A stretch of 64,000 bases of DNA from Streptomyces lydicus (lineage in GTDB: Bacteria; Actinomycetota; Actinomycetes; Streptomycetales; Streptomycetaceae): positions 6,758,001 to 6,822,000 of the forward strand of contig NZ_CP017157.1 in NCBI RefSeq assembly GCF_001729485.1. The letters are read 5' to 3'. How positions within the stretch are numbered: position 1 is the stretch's first letter; each line of letters begins with the position of its first letter. The notes below the pieces were generated by a model. That model ran no database searches, was not told the origin of the DNA, and was given only the letters and a program-made list of their open reading frames with translations. This document shows, in pieces, positions 42,827 to 52,103 of this stretch. The position numbers and the translations under genes are program-made.

Positions 42827-42869
42827 GTCAATGTACGTTGACACACTCCGCCCGTCAACCATCGTTGAC
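42827..42869 (-). promoter_or_regulatory. Leaderless promoter with two tandem operators
   Basis: On the minus strand TTGACG, a 17-base spacer and TACATT stand six bases before the HTH gene's ATG. Two palindromes, GTCAAC-N4-GTTGAC (42854-42869, perfect) and GTCAAT-N4-GTTGAC (42827-42842, one mismatch), have centres 27 bp apart. One covers the -35 and the other the -10. This is a classic repression layout. Confidence 0.75.
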
Positions 42870-42969
42870 ATGACACGGGACGCGAGGGCCAACCCCCTTG
42901 ACCTCAAGCGCGGTTGAGAGAGCAGGCTGCTGGCCACCCCCGCCGAAACGGCGCAGAACGGAGCCCCCG

Positions 42970-43683
42970 ATGCCGCTGTCCACCGACTTCCCCGACGCCC
43001 GCCGGCCGGACGCCGCCACGGTCCTCGTCAGCCCCTGGATCGTGCCGGCCGCCGGTCTCCAGGCGCCGGCGGCCGCGTCCGTCCTCGCCGAATGGGAGCA
43101 CCGGCGGCGCCCGGACGCGATGCTCTCGCTGACCGCCTTCCTGAGCACCGACGGCAGCCATGTCCTCCACTACGCGCAGTGGACCAACGACGACGACCAC
43201 CGGGAGTGGGTGCGCACCGGACGCCCCGCCGTCGTCCGCCGGATCGACGGGGCCGTCGACGGCATCCGCCGGCCCGGCCCGGTGCGCTACCGGTGCCACC
43301 GCAGCCATGTGCCGGCGGGGACGGCCGGGCTGCGCCCCGGTCTCCTGGTCACCCCGGCCCACTCCACGGACGGCCCGGCCGCCCAGCGGGCGCTCGCCGA
43401 CACCGTCGTCGAGGTGCTGCGCGAGGAACGGGTGCCGGGCCTGCTCGGCGTCCACCTCCACCTCAGCCGGGACGGCCGGCGGGTGCTCCGGTACACGGAG
43501 TGGACCGACGACGCGGCGTGGCACGCGTACGTCGATCAGGGCCGTGCGGCGCGGCTGGACGCGGCCCTCGCCGGCCTGCCGGGCGTGGCCCCCGCCCCGG
43601 CCGCCCACCCGGAGCTGCCGGCGGTTCCGCGGTACCACCTGTACGGCAGCCTGCTCAACGTCGCTCCCCCGCAAGGAGCCTGA
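42970..43683 (+). CDS. Two-domain antibiotic-biosynthesis-monooxygenase-fold protein
   Basis: A 237-residue soluble protein with two ABM-type ferredoxin-like halves. The first ends in VLHYAQWTNDDDHREWV and the second in VLRYTEWTDDAAWHAYV, so it looks like an internal duplication. ABM folds include small monooxygenases and heme-degrading enzymes as well as proteins of unknown role. The ATG at 42970 has GGAG seven bases upstream. It is divergent from the HTH/ClpN operon. Confidence 0.75.
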   Translation: MPLSTDFPDARRPDAATVLVSPWIVPAAGLQAPAAASVLAEWEHRRRPDAMLSLTAFLSTDGSHVLHYAQWTNDDDHREWVRTGRPAVVRRIDGAVDGIRRPGPVRYRCHRSHVPAGTAGLRPGLLVTPAHSTDGPAAQRALADTVVEVLREERVPGLLGVHLHLSRDGRRVLRYTEWTDDAAWHAYVDQGRAARLDAALAGLPGVAPAPAAHPELPAVPRYHLYGSLLNVAPPQGA

Positions 43684-43742
43684 CCTGTCCTGCCCCGGGT
43701 TCCGGCTCCCCGGCGGGGCCGGCGCCCCCGAGGGCCGACCGG

Positions 43743-44354
43743 TCAGCGGCCGGCGGTGAGGGCGATGACCGCCGCGGTGCCCTCGGTCCGCAGTTCGGCG
43801 GCCGCCGTGCGCGTCCCCGACAGCAGCGCCGCGTCGAACCGCCCCAGCCGCACCGGCGGCCGTTCGGCCACCGCGAGCAGGGCGGGCCCCTGGAGCGCCA
43901 CCACCACGAGGGCGTCCGGGACCTCGGCGTCCGGGTCCGCCGACCGGGTCGTCGGCAGCGCCCGGGTGCCCCGTACGGTCTCGACGGTGGCCGCCGCCCG
44001 CCCGTCCCGGAGCATCACATTGAGGTTGACGACCGGGCCGGCGAGCAGCCGGCAGTCGGTGGCGGCACCGCCGGGGAAGGCGAACGGGCGGTACCGGTCC
44101 GCGAGGAGGTGGCGCGTGCCGTCCACGGTCAGCTCCAGCCCGCCGCCTTCGACGACGGTGAGGATCCGCCGGACGCCGGGCAGCGGCGAGTACGGGCCGT
44201 CCCGGCCGACCTCGGCCAGGCTGACCCGCCAGGCGAAGCCGTCCCAGCCGGCGCCCGGCGGGTGGGCGGCGACCTCGCGGGTCACCCCGCCGCCGTTGCT
44301 CCACGGGGCGGCGGACCGCTCCGCCGCCCGCAGGAGGTGGACCTCCCCGGTCAC
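43743..44354 (-). CDS. HutD-family protein
   Basis: A 203-residue cupin-like protein of the HutD/Ves family. It has the family start (APWSNGGGVTREVA), the middle segment GFAWRVSLAEV and the conserved PFAFPGG. HutD is linked with histidine utilisation in some bacteria, but no hut genes are near. The GTG start overlaps the stop of the oxidoreductase by four bases (GTGA). Confidence 0.8.
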   Translation of the reverse strand: MTGEVHLLRAAERSAAPWSNGGGVTREVAAHPPGAGWDGFAWRVSLAEVGRDGPYSPLPGVRRILTVVEGGGLELTVDGTRHLLADRYRPFAFPGGAATDCRLLAGPVVNLNVMLRDGRAAATVETVRGTRALPTTRSADPDAEVPDALVVVALQGPALLAVAERPPVRLGRFDAALLSGTRTAAAELRTEGTAAVIALTAGR

Positions 44355-45313
44355 ACCGTCAGCACGATCTTGCCGAACAGGTCGCCCTGCGCCATCTTCG
44401 CGAAGCCCTCGCGCGCCCGGTCCAGCGGCAGCGTCGAGTCGATGACCGGCCGGATGCCCTTGGCGGCGCAGAAGCTGAGCAGCCCGGCCAACTCCTCCTT
44501 GGTGCCCATCGTCGAACCGACGATCCGCAGCTCCAGGAAGAAGATCCGGTTGAGCTCCCCGCTCTCGGGGGTGAAGCCGCTGGTGGCACCCGAGATGACG
44601 AGCGTGCCGCCGGGCTTGAGCGACTTGACCGAGTGCGACCAGGTGGCGGCGCCGACGGTCTCGATCACCGCGTCCACCCGCTGGGGCAGCCGCTCCCCGG
44701 TGCCGAACACCGCCTCCGCGCCCAGCTCCAGCGCGCGCTTGCGCTTCGCCTCGTCCCGGCTGGTGGCGAAGACCCGCAGGCCGGCGGCGGCGCCCAGCAC
44801 GATCGCGGCGGTCGCCACACCGCCGCCCGCGCCCTGCACCAGCACGCTGTCGCCGGGCCGTACGCCCCCGTTGGTGAAGAGCATCCGGTACGCGGTCAGC
44901 CAGGCGGTCGGCAGACAGGCGGCCTCCGCGAACGACAGCTCCTTCGGCTTCGGCAGGACGTTCCACGCGGGGACCGTGACCTGTTCGGCGAAGGTGCCCT
45001 GATAGCGCTCGGTGAGGATCGAGGGCTTCTCCCGGGGGCCGACGCCGTGGCCGGTCTGGCCGATGACGGAGTGCAGGACGACCTCGTTGCCGTCCTCGTC
45101 GATCCCGGCGGCGTCGCAGCCGAGGATCATCGGCAGCGAGTCCTCGGTGATGCCGACGCCGCGCAGCGACCACAGGTCGTGGTGGTTGAGGGAGGCGGCC
45201 TTGACGTTGACGGTCGTCCAGCCGGGGCGTACGTCGGGGGCCGGGCGCTCCCCCAATTCGAGGCCGTTCAGCGGCTGGTCACGGTCGATGCGGGCGGCAT
45301 AGGCAGCAAACAT
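44351..45313 (-). CDS. Zinc-binding-type alcohol dehydrogenase / quinone oxidoreductase
   Basis: A 320-residue MDR-family oxidoreductase. The N-terminal GroES-like domain includes SLNHHDLWSLRG and LGCDAAG. The Rossmann domain has the NAD(P)H motif VQGAGGGVATAA and EAKRKRALELGAEAVF. The structural-zinc cysteines are missing, so it is closer to quinone reductases than to true zinc enzymes. It starts at ATG 45313 and is coupled to hutD. Confidence 0.85.
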   Translation of the reverse strand: MFAAYAARIDRDQPLNGLELGERPAPDVRPGWTTVNVKAASLNHHDLWSLRGVGITEDSLPMILGCDAAGIDEDGNEVVLHSVIGQTGHGVGPREKPSILTERYQGTFAEQVTVPAWNVLPKPKELSFAEAACLPTAWLTAYRMLFTNGGVRPGDSVLVQGAGGGVATAAIVLGAAAGLRVFATSRDEAKRKRALELGAEAVFGTGERLPQRVDAVIETVGAATWSHSVKSLKPGGTLVISGATSGFTPESGELNRIFFLELRIVGSTMGTKEELAGLLSFCAAKGIRPVIDSTLPLDRAREGFAKMAQGDLFGKIVLTV

Positions 45314-45387
45314 GATCCCAAAGTAGGCCGCGACCGCGGCCGGCGGTACCGCGCAGGGGTGTGACACGCGCCGCGCCGTGTCACCGG

Positions 45388-45432
45388 GACGGGCCGGGCC
45401 CGCACCCTGGTCAGGTGCGGGCCCGGCCCGTC
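45388..45432 (-). terminator. Strong terminator downstream of malic enzyme
   Basis: A perfect 19-bp stem with a seven-base loop lies 17 bp after the malic enzyme stop. It separates that gene from the co-directional oxidoreductase, so the two are likely separate transcripts. Confidence 0.82.
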
Positions 45433-45448
45433 GGGGGATGCCGCGCGG

Positions 45449-46678
45449 TCAGCGGCGCGCCACGCCCTCGGCGCGGGCGGCCGCCGCGACGGCGGAGGTG
45501 ACGGCCGGCGCGACCCGCTCGTCGAACGGCGAGGGGATGACCCGGTCGGCGCTGAGTTCATCGGCGACGACGGCGGCCAGCGCCTCGGCGGCGGCGAGCT
45601 TCATGCCCTCCGTGATCCGCGAGGCCCGCACCTGCATGGCTCCGGCGAAGATCCCCGGGAAGGCCAGCACGTTGTTGATCTGGTTGGGGAAGTCGCTGCG
45701 CCCGGTGGCGACGACCGCCGCGTACTTGTGCGCGACGTCCGGGTGGATCTCCGGGTTCGGGTTGGCCATCGCGAAGATCAGCGAGTTCTTCGCCATCTTC
45801 GCCACCGCCGCCTCCGGCACCGTGCCGCCGGAGACCCCGATGAAGACGTCGGCGCCGTCCAGCGCCTGCTCCAGCGAGCCGGTCAGCTGCGCCTTGTTGG
45901 TGAAGCCGGCCACCTCGCGCTTGACGTCGGTGAGGTCGTCGCGGTCGGCGGAGACGATGCCCTTGCGGTCGCAGACCGCGACGTCTCCGATGCCCGCCTC
46001 GATGAGGATCTTGGCGATGGCGACCCCGGCCGCGCCGGCGCCCGAGATGACCGCCCGCAGCTGGCCCAGCGACCGGTCGGTCAGCTTGGCGGCGTTGCGC
46101 AGCGCGGCCAGCGTGACCACGGCGGTGCCGTGCTGGTCGTCGTGGAAGACCGGGATGTCCAGGGCTTCCTGGAGCCGGCGCTCGATCTCGAAGCACCGGG
46201 GCGCCGAGATGTCCTCCAGGTTGACGCCGCCGAAGGACGGGGCGAGCCGGACGACGGTGTCGACGATCTCGTCGGTGTCGGTGGTGGCGAGCGCGATCGG
46301 CACCGCGTCCACCCCGCCGAACTGCTTGAAGAGGATGGCCTTGCCCTCCATCACGGGGAGGGATGCCTCCGGGCCGATGTCACCGAGGCCCAGCACCGCT
46401 GTGCCGTCCGTGACGACGGCCACGACCTGGGACTTCCAGGTGTAGTCGTGCACGAGCTCGGGCTGCTCCGCGATGGCGCTGCACACCTTGGCCACGCCCG
46501 GCGTGTAGGCGAGGGACAGGTCGTCCCTGTTACGCACCGGGACGGTCGCCTGGATGGCCATTTTGCCGCCGCGGTGCAGCGCGAAGGCGGGATCGAAGGT
46601 GTCGTCGGGCGCCGTGCCCGCCCCTTCGTCCGCGCCCGTATTGCCGTCGCTGCGAGGATTGACGATCTCCGCTGCCAC
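45449..46678 (-). CDS. NAD-dependent malic enzyme
   Basis: A 409-residue malic enzyme that oxidatively decarboxylates malate to pyruvate. It is the short bacterial form without the phosphotransacetylase domain. Visible motifs are the tyrosine region SLAYTPGVA, the lysine region MEGKAILFKQFGG, the metal-binding DIPVFHDDQHGTA and the Rossmann motif SGAGAAGVA. It links the TCA cycle to pyruvate, and in this window it sits with kgd among central carbon genes. The GTG start at 46678 follows an AAGGGG site. Confidence 0.92.
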   Translation of the reverse strand: MAAEIVNPRSDGNTGADEGAGTAPDDTFDPAFALHRGGKMAIQATVPVRNRDDLSLAYTPGVAKVCSAIAEQPELVHDYTWKSQVVAVVTDGTAVLGLGDIGPEASLPVMEGKAILFKQFGGVDAVPIALATTDTDEIVDTVVRLAPSFGGVNLEDISAPRCFEIERRLQEALDIPVFHDDQHGTAVVTLAALRNAAKLTDRSLGQLRAVISGAGAAGVAIAKILIEAGIGDVAVCDRKGIVSADRDDLTDVKREVAGFTNKAQLTGSLEQALDGADVFIGVSGGTVPEAAVAKMAKNSLIFAMANPNPEIHPDVAHKYAAVVATGRSDFPNQINNVLAFPGIFAGAMQVRASRITEGMKLAAAEALAAVVADELSADRVIPSPFDERVAPAVTSAVAAAARAEGVARR

Positions 46679-47209
46679 TTGTCTTACCCCTTTTAATCGA
46701 AATTCTGCTGAGGGTGGCCACTCCCTGGTTGAGGAGTGGGCGGGCACCGCGTCCGCGCCCCGCCCGGCGGATGGCCGCCGCGCGGGGGGAGGTACGGACG
46801 CCGGGCGCGCCGCACACGCGCCCTGAGCCCCGGATGAGGGGTGTAACGAACCTTTCTACCGGACGGGCGCGGGCCCCGACGAGTTGGATTCATTACCCTC
46901 GAGTTCAGAGACACGACAATAACGGCGAAATACACAAAACCCGCAGAAGCTCACTCCCGTCCGATGTCCGGACTCCGAGACGCCCGGAGCGCACCCCGCG
47001 CCCCTCACGTCCCGTCGGCGACCGGCTCCCCTTGCGGCACAAGGGCGCCACCTCGCCGTATCCGTCCGTTATCCGATTTTGACCTGAACGACAGTCCGAA
47101 TACCGGAGCCCTGATGGCAGGATTCCGTCACCAACCCAGGTCGCGACGCTCAAAGGTGTGTGCCGGCCCCTTTTGTCACGTCAGCTTCTCCATCCGCAGG
47201 AGGATCAGC
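46679..47209. other. Divergent intergenic region, malic enzyme / ABC transporter
   Basis: These 531 bp carry no convincing gene. An unusually AT-rich stretch at 46885-46945 may hold the malic enzyme promoter or an upstream control site. A weak promoter-like pair TTGACC (47078-47083) and TACCGG with a 16-base spacer may serve the transporter operon, leaving a leader of about 100 bases. Confidence 0.35.
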
Positions 47210-48184
47210 ATGACCGCAAGCACCACCCGTCGCCCGGCCACCGGCAGGTCACGCAAAGCCGTGGCCGCCGCGGCTGCGGTCGTCGCCTCGCTGATGCTGC
47301 TCAGCGCCTGCGGCGACCAGACGGACGCGGCCATCGCCCGGCGTGAGGCGCAGAAGAACCGCAACGTCAACGCGCCGCTGTTCAAGATGCTGCCGAAGGA
47401 CGTCCAGGAGAAGGGCCTGCTGCAGGTCGGCTCGGACATCACCTACAAGCCGGTGGAGTTCCGCTCCAACGGCGCGATCGAGGGCATCGACCCGGACCTC
47501 GCGGCGGCGATGAGCAAGCAGCTGGGCATCAAGCTCAACTTCAACAACGCCACCTTCGACACCCTCATGGGCGGGCTGAAGTCCAAGCGCTACGACATCG
47601 CGATGTCGGCGATGACCGACACCAAGGAGCGCCAGCAGGGCATCGACAGCAACACCGGCAAGAAGATCGGCCAGGGCGTCGACTTCATCGACTACCTCAA
47701 CGTCGGCGTCTCGCTCTACACCCAGAAGGGCAAGACCAAGGGCGTCGACGGCTGGGAGACGCTCTGCGGCAAGAAGCTCGCGGTGCAGCGCGGCACGGTC
47801 TCGCACGACCTGGCCAAGGACAAGTCGAAGGCTTGCGAGAAGAACGACCAGCAGCCGATCTCCATCGAGGCGTACGACAACGACTCCGAGGCCCAGACCC
47901 GGCTGCGCACCGGCGGCGTGGACGCCGTCTCCAGCGACTACCCGGTCGCCGCGTACGCGGTGAAGGTCTCCGGCCACGGCAACGACTTCCAGATGGTCGG
48001 CGGCGCACCGCTCAAGGCGGCGCCGTACGGCATCGCGGTCCCCAAGGGCCAGGAGAAGCTGCGCGACGCGCTCAAGGCAGCCGTGGAACGCACGATCAAG
48101 AACGGCTCGTACGCCAAGGTCCTGGACAAGTGGGACGTCAAGGACGCGGCGGTCAAGGAAGTGCAGCTCAACGGCGGCAGCTGA
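47210..48184 (+). CDS. Amino-acid ABC transporter substrate-binding lipoprotein
   Basis: A 324-residue lipoprotein. The signal peptide ends in the lipobox LLSAC near residue 34. The mature part is an SBP_bac_3 domain (LLQVGSDITYKPVEF, IDPDLAAAMSKQLG, RYDIAMSAMTDTKERQQ), the family that binds polar amino acids such as glutamate. AGGAGG precedes the ATG. It is the first gene of a three-gene importer operon. Confidence 0.92.
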   Translation: MTASTTRRPATGRSRKAVAAAAAVVASLMLLSACGDQTDAAIARREAQKNRNVNAPLFKMLPKDVQEKGLLQVGSDITYKPVEFRSNGAIEGIDPDLAAAMSKQLGIKLNFNNATFDTLMGGLKSKRYDIAMSAMTDTKERQQGIDSNTGKKIGQGVDFIDYLNVGVSLYTQKGKTKGVDGWETLCGKKLAVQRGTVSHDLAKDKSKACEKNDQQPISIEAYDNDSEAQTRLRTGGVDAVSSDYPVAAYAVKVSGHGNDFQMVGGAPLKAAPYGIAVPKGQEKLRDALKAAVERTIKNGSYAKVLDKWDVKDAAVKEVQLNGGS

Positions 48185-48245
48185 GCCGCCGGCAGCCGTC
48201 CCGTCCCCTCCGGCCACTCCCGCCGAATGCTGAAAGGCAACATCC

Positions 48246-49187
48246 GTGTCAGTTGACGTCGACAAGCCGGCGCAGCCGCCGGCTGACGCTCCGCCGCCCC
48301 AGCCCGAGCCGATCAAAGCCATCCCGGTCCGCCACTACGGCCGCTGGGTGGCGGCGGTCGTCGTCGTCGGGCTGATCGCCCTGCTCTTCAGGGCCTTCGC
48401 CTCCGGGAACGTCAACTGGGGCGCCATTCCCCAGTACATGTTCAACGCGGACATCCTCAAGGGTCTGCGCAACACCCTGCTGATCACCGTGCTCTCGATG
48501 ATCATCGGTGTCGTGGGCGGCGTGATCCTCGCGGTGATGCGCCAGTCCAAGAACCCGGTGACGTCGTCCGTGGCCTGGTTCTACGTCTGGTTCTTCCGCG
48601 GCACGCCGGTCTACGTCCAGCTGTTCCTGTGGTTCAACCTCGGCCTGGTCTTCCAGTACATCGACATCATGCCGATCTACAAGGACGAGTGGTCGGACTT
48701 CATGACCCCGTTCCTGTGCGCGCTGCTGGGCCTCGGCCTGAACGAGGCGGCCTACATGGCGGAGATCTGCCGGGCCGGCCTGAACGCGGTCGACGAGGGC
48801 CAGACCGAGGCCGCGCACGCGCTGGGCATGAGCCACGCCAAGACGCTGCGCCGGATCATCGTCCCGCAGGCCATGCGGGTGATCGTGCCGCCGACCGGCA
48901 ACGAGGTCATCAACATGCTGAAGACCTCCTCGCTGGTGATCGCGGTGCAGTACTACGACCTGTTGCAGGCGGCGCAGAACGTCGGCCGGGACTCGGGCGT
49001 CGTGGTCGAGATGCTGATCCTCGCCGCCGCCTGGTACCTGATCGCCACCACGGTGCTGAGCATCGGGCAGTACTACCTGGAGCGCTACTACGCCCGCGGA
49101 TCCAGCCGCCAGCTCCCGCCCACTCCGCTCCAGCGCGCCAAGGCGAGGCTGTCCGGCGGCTTCCACCGCGCCGGAGGTGCGGCATGA
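48246..49187 (+). CDS. Amino-acid ABC transporter permease
   Basis: A 313-residue membrane permease of the HisM/GlnP type. It has a Pro-rich cytoplasmic N-terminus, about five membrane helices and the EAA loop ([22 protein letters not shown]) that contacts the ATPase. One permease gene implies a homodimer. The GTG start lies at 48246. The stop overlaps the ATPase start by four bases. Confidence 0.92.
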   Translation: MSVDVDKPAQPPADAPPPQPEPIKAIPVRHYGRWVAAVVVVGLIALLFRAFASGNVNWGAIPQYMFNADILKGLRNTLLITVLSMIIGVVGGVILAVMRQSKNPVTSSVAWFYVWFFRGTPVYVQLFLWFNLGLVFQYIDIMPIYKDEWSDFMTPFLCALLGLGLNEAAYMAEICRAGLNAVDEGQTEAAHALGMSHAKTLRRIIVPQAMRVIVPPTGNEVINMLKTSSLVIAVQYYDLLQAAQNVGRDSGVVVEMLILAAAWYLIATTVLSIGQYYLERYYARGSSRQLPPTPLQRAKARLSGGFHRAGGAA

Positions 49188-49987
49188 CCAGCAAGATCAC
49201 CACGAGCAAGGCCGCGGGGACCAGCGGCGGTCCCATGGTCCTGGCCGAGGGCGTCCACAAGTCCTTCGGCGCGGCCCACATCCTCAAGGGCATCGACCTG
49301 GAGGTCGCGCCCCGGGAGGTCTTCTGCCTGATCGGCCCGTCCGGCTCCGGCAAGTCGACGTTCCTGCGCTGCATCAACCACCTGGAGAAGGTCAACGCCG
49401 GACGCCTGTCGGTCGACGGCGAGCTGGTCGGCTACCGCGAGCACAACGGCAAGCTCTACGAGCTGCGTGACCGCGAGGTCGCCGCCCGCCGCCGCGACAT
49501 CGGCATGGTCTTCCAGCGCTTCAACCTCTTCCCGCACATGACCGCGATCGAGAACGTCATGGAGGCGCCGATCCAGGTCAAGGGCGAGTCCAAGGCCGCC
49601 GCCCGGGAGCGCGCGACCAAGCTGCTGGACCGCGTCGGCCTCGCCGACAAGGCCGGGAACTACCCCTCGCAGCTCTCCGGCGGCCAGCAGCAGCGCGTCG
49701 CCATCGCCCGGGCGCTGGCGATGGAGCCCAAGCTGATGCTCTTCGACGAGCCGACGTCGGCGCTCGACCCGGAGCTGGTCGGTGACGTCCTGGACGTCAT
49801 GAAGGACCTGGCGGCGGACGGTATGACGATGATCGTCGTGACCCATGAGATGGGCTTCGCCCGCGAGGTCGGCGACTCGCTGGTCTTCATGGACGACGGC
49901 GTGGTCGTCGAGTCCGGCCACCCCCGCGAGGTGCTCACCAACCCCCAGCACGACCGGACGAAGTCCTTCCTGTCCAAGGTGCTGTAA
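49184..49987 (+). CDS. Amino-acid ABC transporter ATP-binding protein
   Basis: A 267-residue ATPase that powers the importer. Walker A is GPSGSGKST, signature LSGGQQQR, Walker [14 protein letters not shown] and the switch His is in VVTHEMGFA. The ATG overlaps the permease stop (ATGA). A very strong hairpin follows the stop. Confidence 0.94.
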   Translation: MTSKITTSKAAGTSGGPMVLAEGVHKSFGAAHILKGIDLEVAPREVFCLIGPSGSGKSTFLRCINHLEKVNAGRLSVDGELVGYREHNGKLYELRDREVAARRRDIGMVFQRFNLFPHMTAIENVMEAPIQVKGESKAAARERATKLLDRVGLADKAGNYPSQLSGGQQQRVAIARALAMEPKLMLFDEPTSALDPELVGDVLDVMKDLAADGMTMIVVTHEMGFAREVGDSLVFMDDGVVVESGHPREVLTNPQHDRTKSFLSKVL

Positions 49988-49992
49988 GGCGT

Positions 49993-50040
49993 ACGGCAGA
50001 GGTGGGCCGCTCCCCCGGGGGAGCGGCCCACCTCTGCCGT
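49993..50040. terminator. 48-bp perfect palindrome, terminator
   Basis: A perfect 24-bp inverted repeat with no spacer gives a 22-bp stem with a four-base apex. It lies five bases after the ABC ATPase stop and seven bases before the converging methyltransferase stop. It should terminate both transcripts. Confidence 0.85.
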
Positions 50041-50047
50041 GCGGGGG

Positions 50048-50809
50048 TTACTTCAGCCCCAGTACCAGCGCGTCGGTGGGCGAGGACCACACCGCGCGGG
50101 CCTCACCGAAGCCCGCGTCGCGCAGCGCGGCGGCGTGCCACGCGGCCGCCGGGGTGTCGCCGTCGGCGTGCTCGCCGTAGATCGCGAAGCGCTCGGCGGT
50201 CGGCGCGGCCAGCCGCGGGTCGGCGGCGGCCAGTTGCCACCATGCGGACCAATCGACCGCGCCGGACGCCTTCGCCTCGTCCATCCGCGCGTGCCGGAAG
50301 GCCCGCTCGGCGGCGTTGATCCGCGGGGTGGACTCCTCGGGCATGCGGTCGGCGTTGAGGAAGACCCCGCCGTCACGGACGAGGGCGCCGAGCTGGCCGT
50401 AGAGCCCGCGCAGCTCCTCGGTGTGCAGCCAGTGCAGCGCGGTGGCGGTGAGCACCGCGTCGTAGCTGTCGTGCGGCAGCTTCTCGGTCCACCGGGGGTC
50501 CTTCAGGTCGGCCCGTACGAAGCGGACCCGGGACTCGCCCTCGAAGTACCCTTCGGCGATGGCCAGCAGCGCGGGATCCAGATCGACGCCCACGCTCTCG
50601 GCCCTGGGGAACCGCTTGAGCAGCCGGTCGGAGATACTGCCCGTACCGCACGCCAGATCCAGCACCCGGGGCTCGCGGCCCACCAGCGCCTCGACCATGT
50701 CGAGCATCACCCGGAACCGCTCCTCGCGGTCGGGGAGGTACCACTCCTGCTGACGGTCCCAACTGTTCTGCCACGCCTGCCAATCGGCGCCGACGACGGT
50801 CTCGGTCAT
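50048..50809 (-). CDS. Class I SAM-dependent methyltransferase
   Basis: A 253-residue methyltransferase. Motif I is VLDLACGTGSIS, followed by VGVDLDPALL and the post-motif ALHWLH seen in trans-aconitate methyltransferase-like enzymes. The substrate is unknown. The ATG at 50809 has GGGGA four bases upstream, which removes a 19-residue extension. Confidence 0.85.
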   Translation of the reverse strand: MTETVVGADWQAWQNSWDRQQEWYLPDREERFRVMLDMVEALVGREPRVLDLACGTGSISDRLLKRFPRAESVGVDLDPALLAIAEGYFEGESRVRFVRADLKDPRWTEKLPHDSYDAVLTATALHWLHTEELRGLYGQLGALVRDGGVFLNADRMPEESTPRINAAERAFRHARMDEAKASGAVDWSAWWQLAAADPRLAAPTAERFAIYGEHADGDTPAAAWHAAALRDAGFGEARAVWSSPTDALVLGLK

Positions 50810-50903
50810 CGCTTCCCCTTCAGGCCGTAATACCCTCGTAGTAACAACGCCCATTACTACGCGCAAGTACTCGCACCCTAACCCCCGCCCGTAAGGACTA
50901 CAA

Positions 50904-51533
50904 GTGGAACTGGCCTATTACTCGGACTACGCCGTGCGACTGGTCAACACCGAGCAGCCCGAGCGCGGCGGCGACAGCCTCACCTCGGTCGAGGCCGTAC
51001 GCGAACTGTTCGGAGCGGCCCAGCAGGCGGCCCGGCGCGCGACCGACAGCGACGTGACCCGGCTGCGTACGGTCCGCGCCCGGCTGCGCGCGGTCTTCGA
51101 GGCCGCGGACGCCGGCGACGAGGTGCTGGCCGTGGACCTGCTGAACGCGCTGATGATGGAGTTCCCGGTCAGCCCGCAGATCTCCGGCCACGAGTACCGG
51201 GACGACGACGGCCGGCACAAGTGGCACATGCACATCGCCGACCACGCGGCCAACGCGACGGCGGGCTACACCGCGACCGCCTGCATGGGCCTGGCCTTCC
51301 ACCTGACCGAGCTCGGCGTGGACCGCCTGGGCATCTGCGAGGCGGCCCCCTGCCGCAACGTCTACCTCGACACGTCCACCAACCGCTCGCGGCGCTACTG
51401 CTCCGACCGCTGCGCCACCCGTGCCAACGTCGCCGCCTACCGCGCCCGCAAGCGCCTGGAGAGCGAGCGCGCGGCCCGTACGGGGCGGACCGCCGAGACC
51501 GCCCAGGACACCACCCCGGCGACCGAGCGCTGA
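50904..51533 (+). CDS. CGNR zinc-finger protein
   Basis: A 209-residue protein. The N-terminal helical ABATE-type domain binds an unknown ligand in this family. The C-terminal CGNR zinc finger has CEAAPCRNVYLD...YCSDRCATRANVAAYR, with the family's usual Gly replaced (CRNV). It is a probable transcription regulator. The GTG start is at 50904, divergent from the methyltransferase. Its 3' end overlaps the sodX reading frame on the other strand by 97 bp. Confidence 0.85.
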   Translation: MELAYYSDYAVRLVNTEQPERGGDSLTSVEAVRELFGAAQQAARRATDSDVTRLRTVRARLRAVFEAADAGDEVLAVDLLNALMMEFPVSPQISGHEYRDDDGRHKWHMHIADHAANATAGYTATACMGLAFHLTELGVDRLGICEAAPCRNVYLDTSTNRSRRYCSDRCATRANVAAYRARKRLESERAARTGRTAETAQDTTPATER

Positions 51534-51907
51534 ATGCCGCGCGGCGGCCGCAGGCGCACCCAGGCGCGGGCGATGACCAGTTCGTCCGGTACCGCCCCGA
51601 ATTCCCGGCTGTCGTTCTCGACGAACGGGTTGTCCCCCTGGACCCACCAGCCGCCGTCGCACCGCCGTACCGCACGCTTGACGATCAGCAGGTCCTGCCG
51701 GAACGGGTGCCGCAGCACCACCACGTCACCGGGCCGCACCGCCGCCCCGTACCGGACCACCAGCTGGTCACCGGGGAGCAGCGTCGGCACCATTGACGGG
51801 TTGTAGACCTCGGCCAGCCCGAAGGCCCGCAGGCCGCCGGCCCGCTCCGGCCCGTGCTCCGCACCCTCGCCCTGCCCCGGCCCGCGCTCGTGCACCCGCT
51901 CCGGCAT
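51437..51907 (-). CDS. sodX: Nickel-SOD maturation protease (S26 signal peptidase family)
   Basis: A 156-residue S26-type peptidase that removes the N-terminal leader of nickel superoxide dismutase. The catalytic serine is in NPSMVPTL and the lysine in LLIVKRAVRR. The closing WWVQGDNPFVENDSREFG is the family's box. No transmembrane helix is seen, as in other SodX proteins. The ATG at 51907 has GGGAGG six bases upstream. It is divergent from sodN. The last 30 residues extend into the CGNR gene's antisense strand and may be non-conserved. Confidence 0.88.
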   Translation of the reverse strand: MPERVHERGPGQGEGAEHGPERAGGLRAFGLAEVYNPSMVPTLLPGDQLVVRYGAAVRPGDVVVLRHPFRQDLLIVKRAVRRCDGGWWVQGDNPFVENDSREFGAVPDELVIARAWVRLRPPRGIQRSVAGVVSWAVSAVRPVRAARSLSRRLRAR

Positions 51908-52103
51908 CCCGTACCTCCCGGTCCGACCCTCCCCCGGACTCCGTCCGGGGGCACCCCCGTCTCGCTTCGCTCGCCGGTCCATCCTCCAACAGTCCCGGAG
52001 TGGCACCGGACTTTTGCCCTAAGACCCCCGGCCCACCCGAGAAAAGCCTTCCCGCACCGAGTAATCTCGCACGTGAGAAGACGATCACGAGGAAGGACTG
52101 AAC

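Noticed and set aside
46964..47209. Longer N-terminus for the ABC binding protein
   Set aside because: The extension precedes the AGGAGG site and the lipoprotein signal peptide that starts at 47210.
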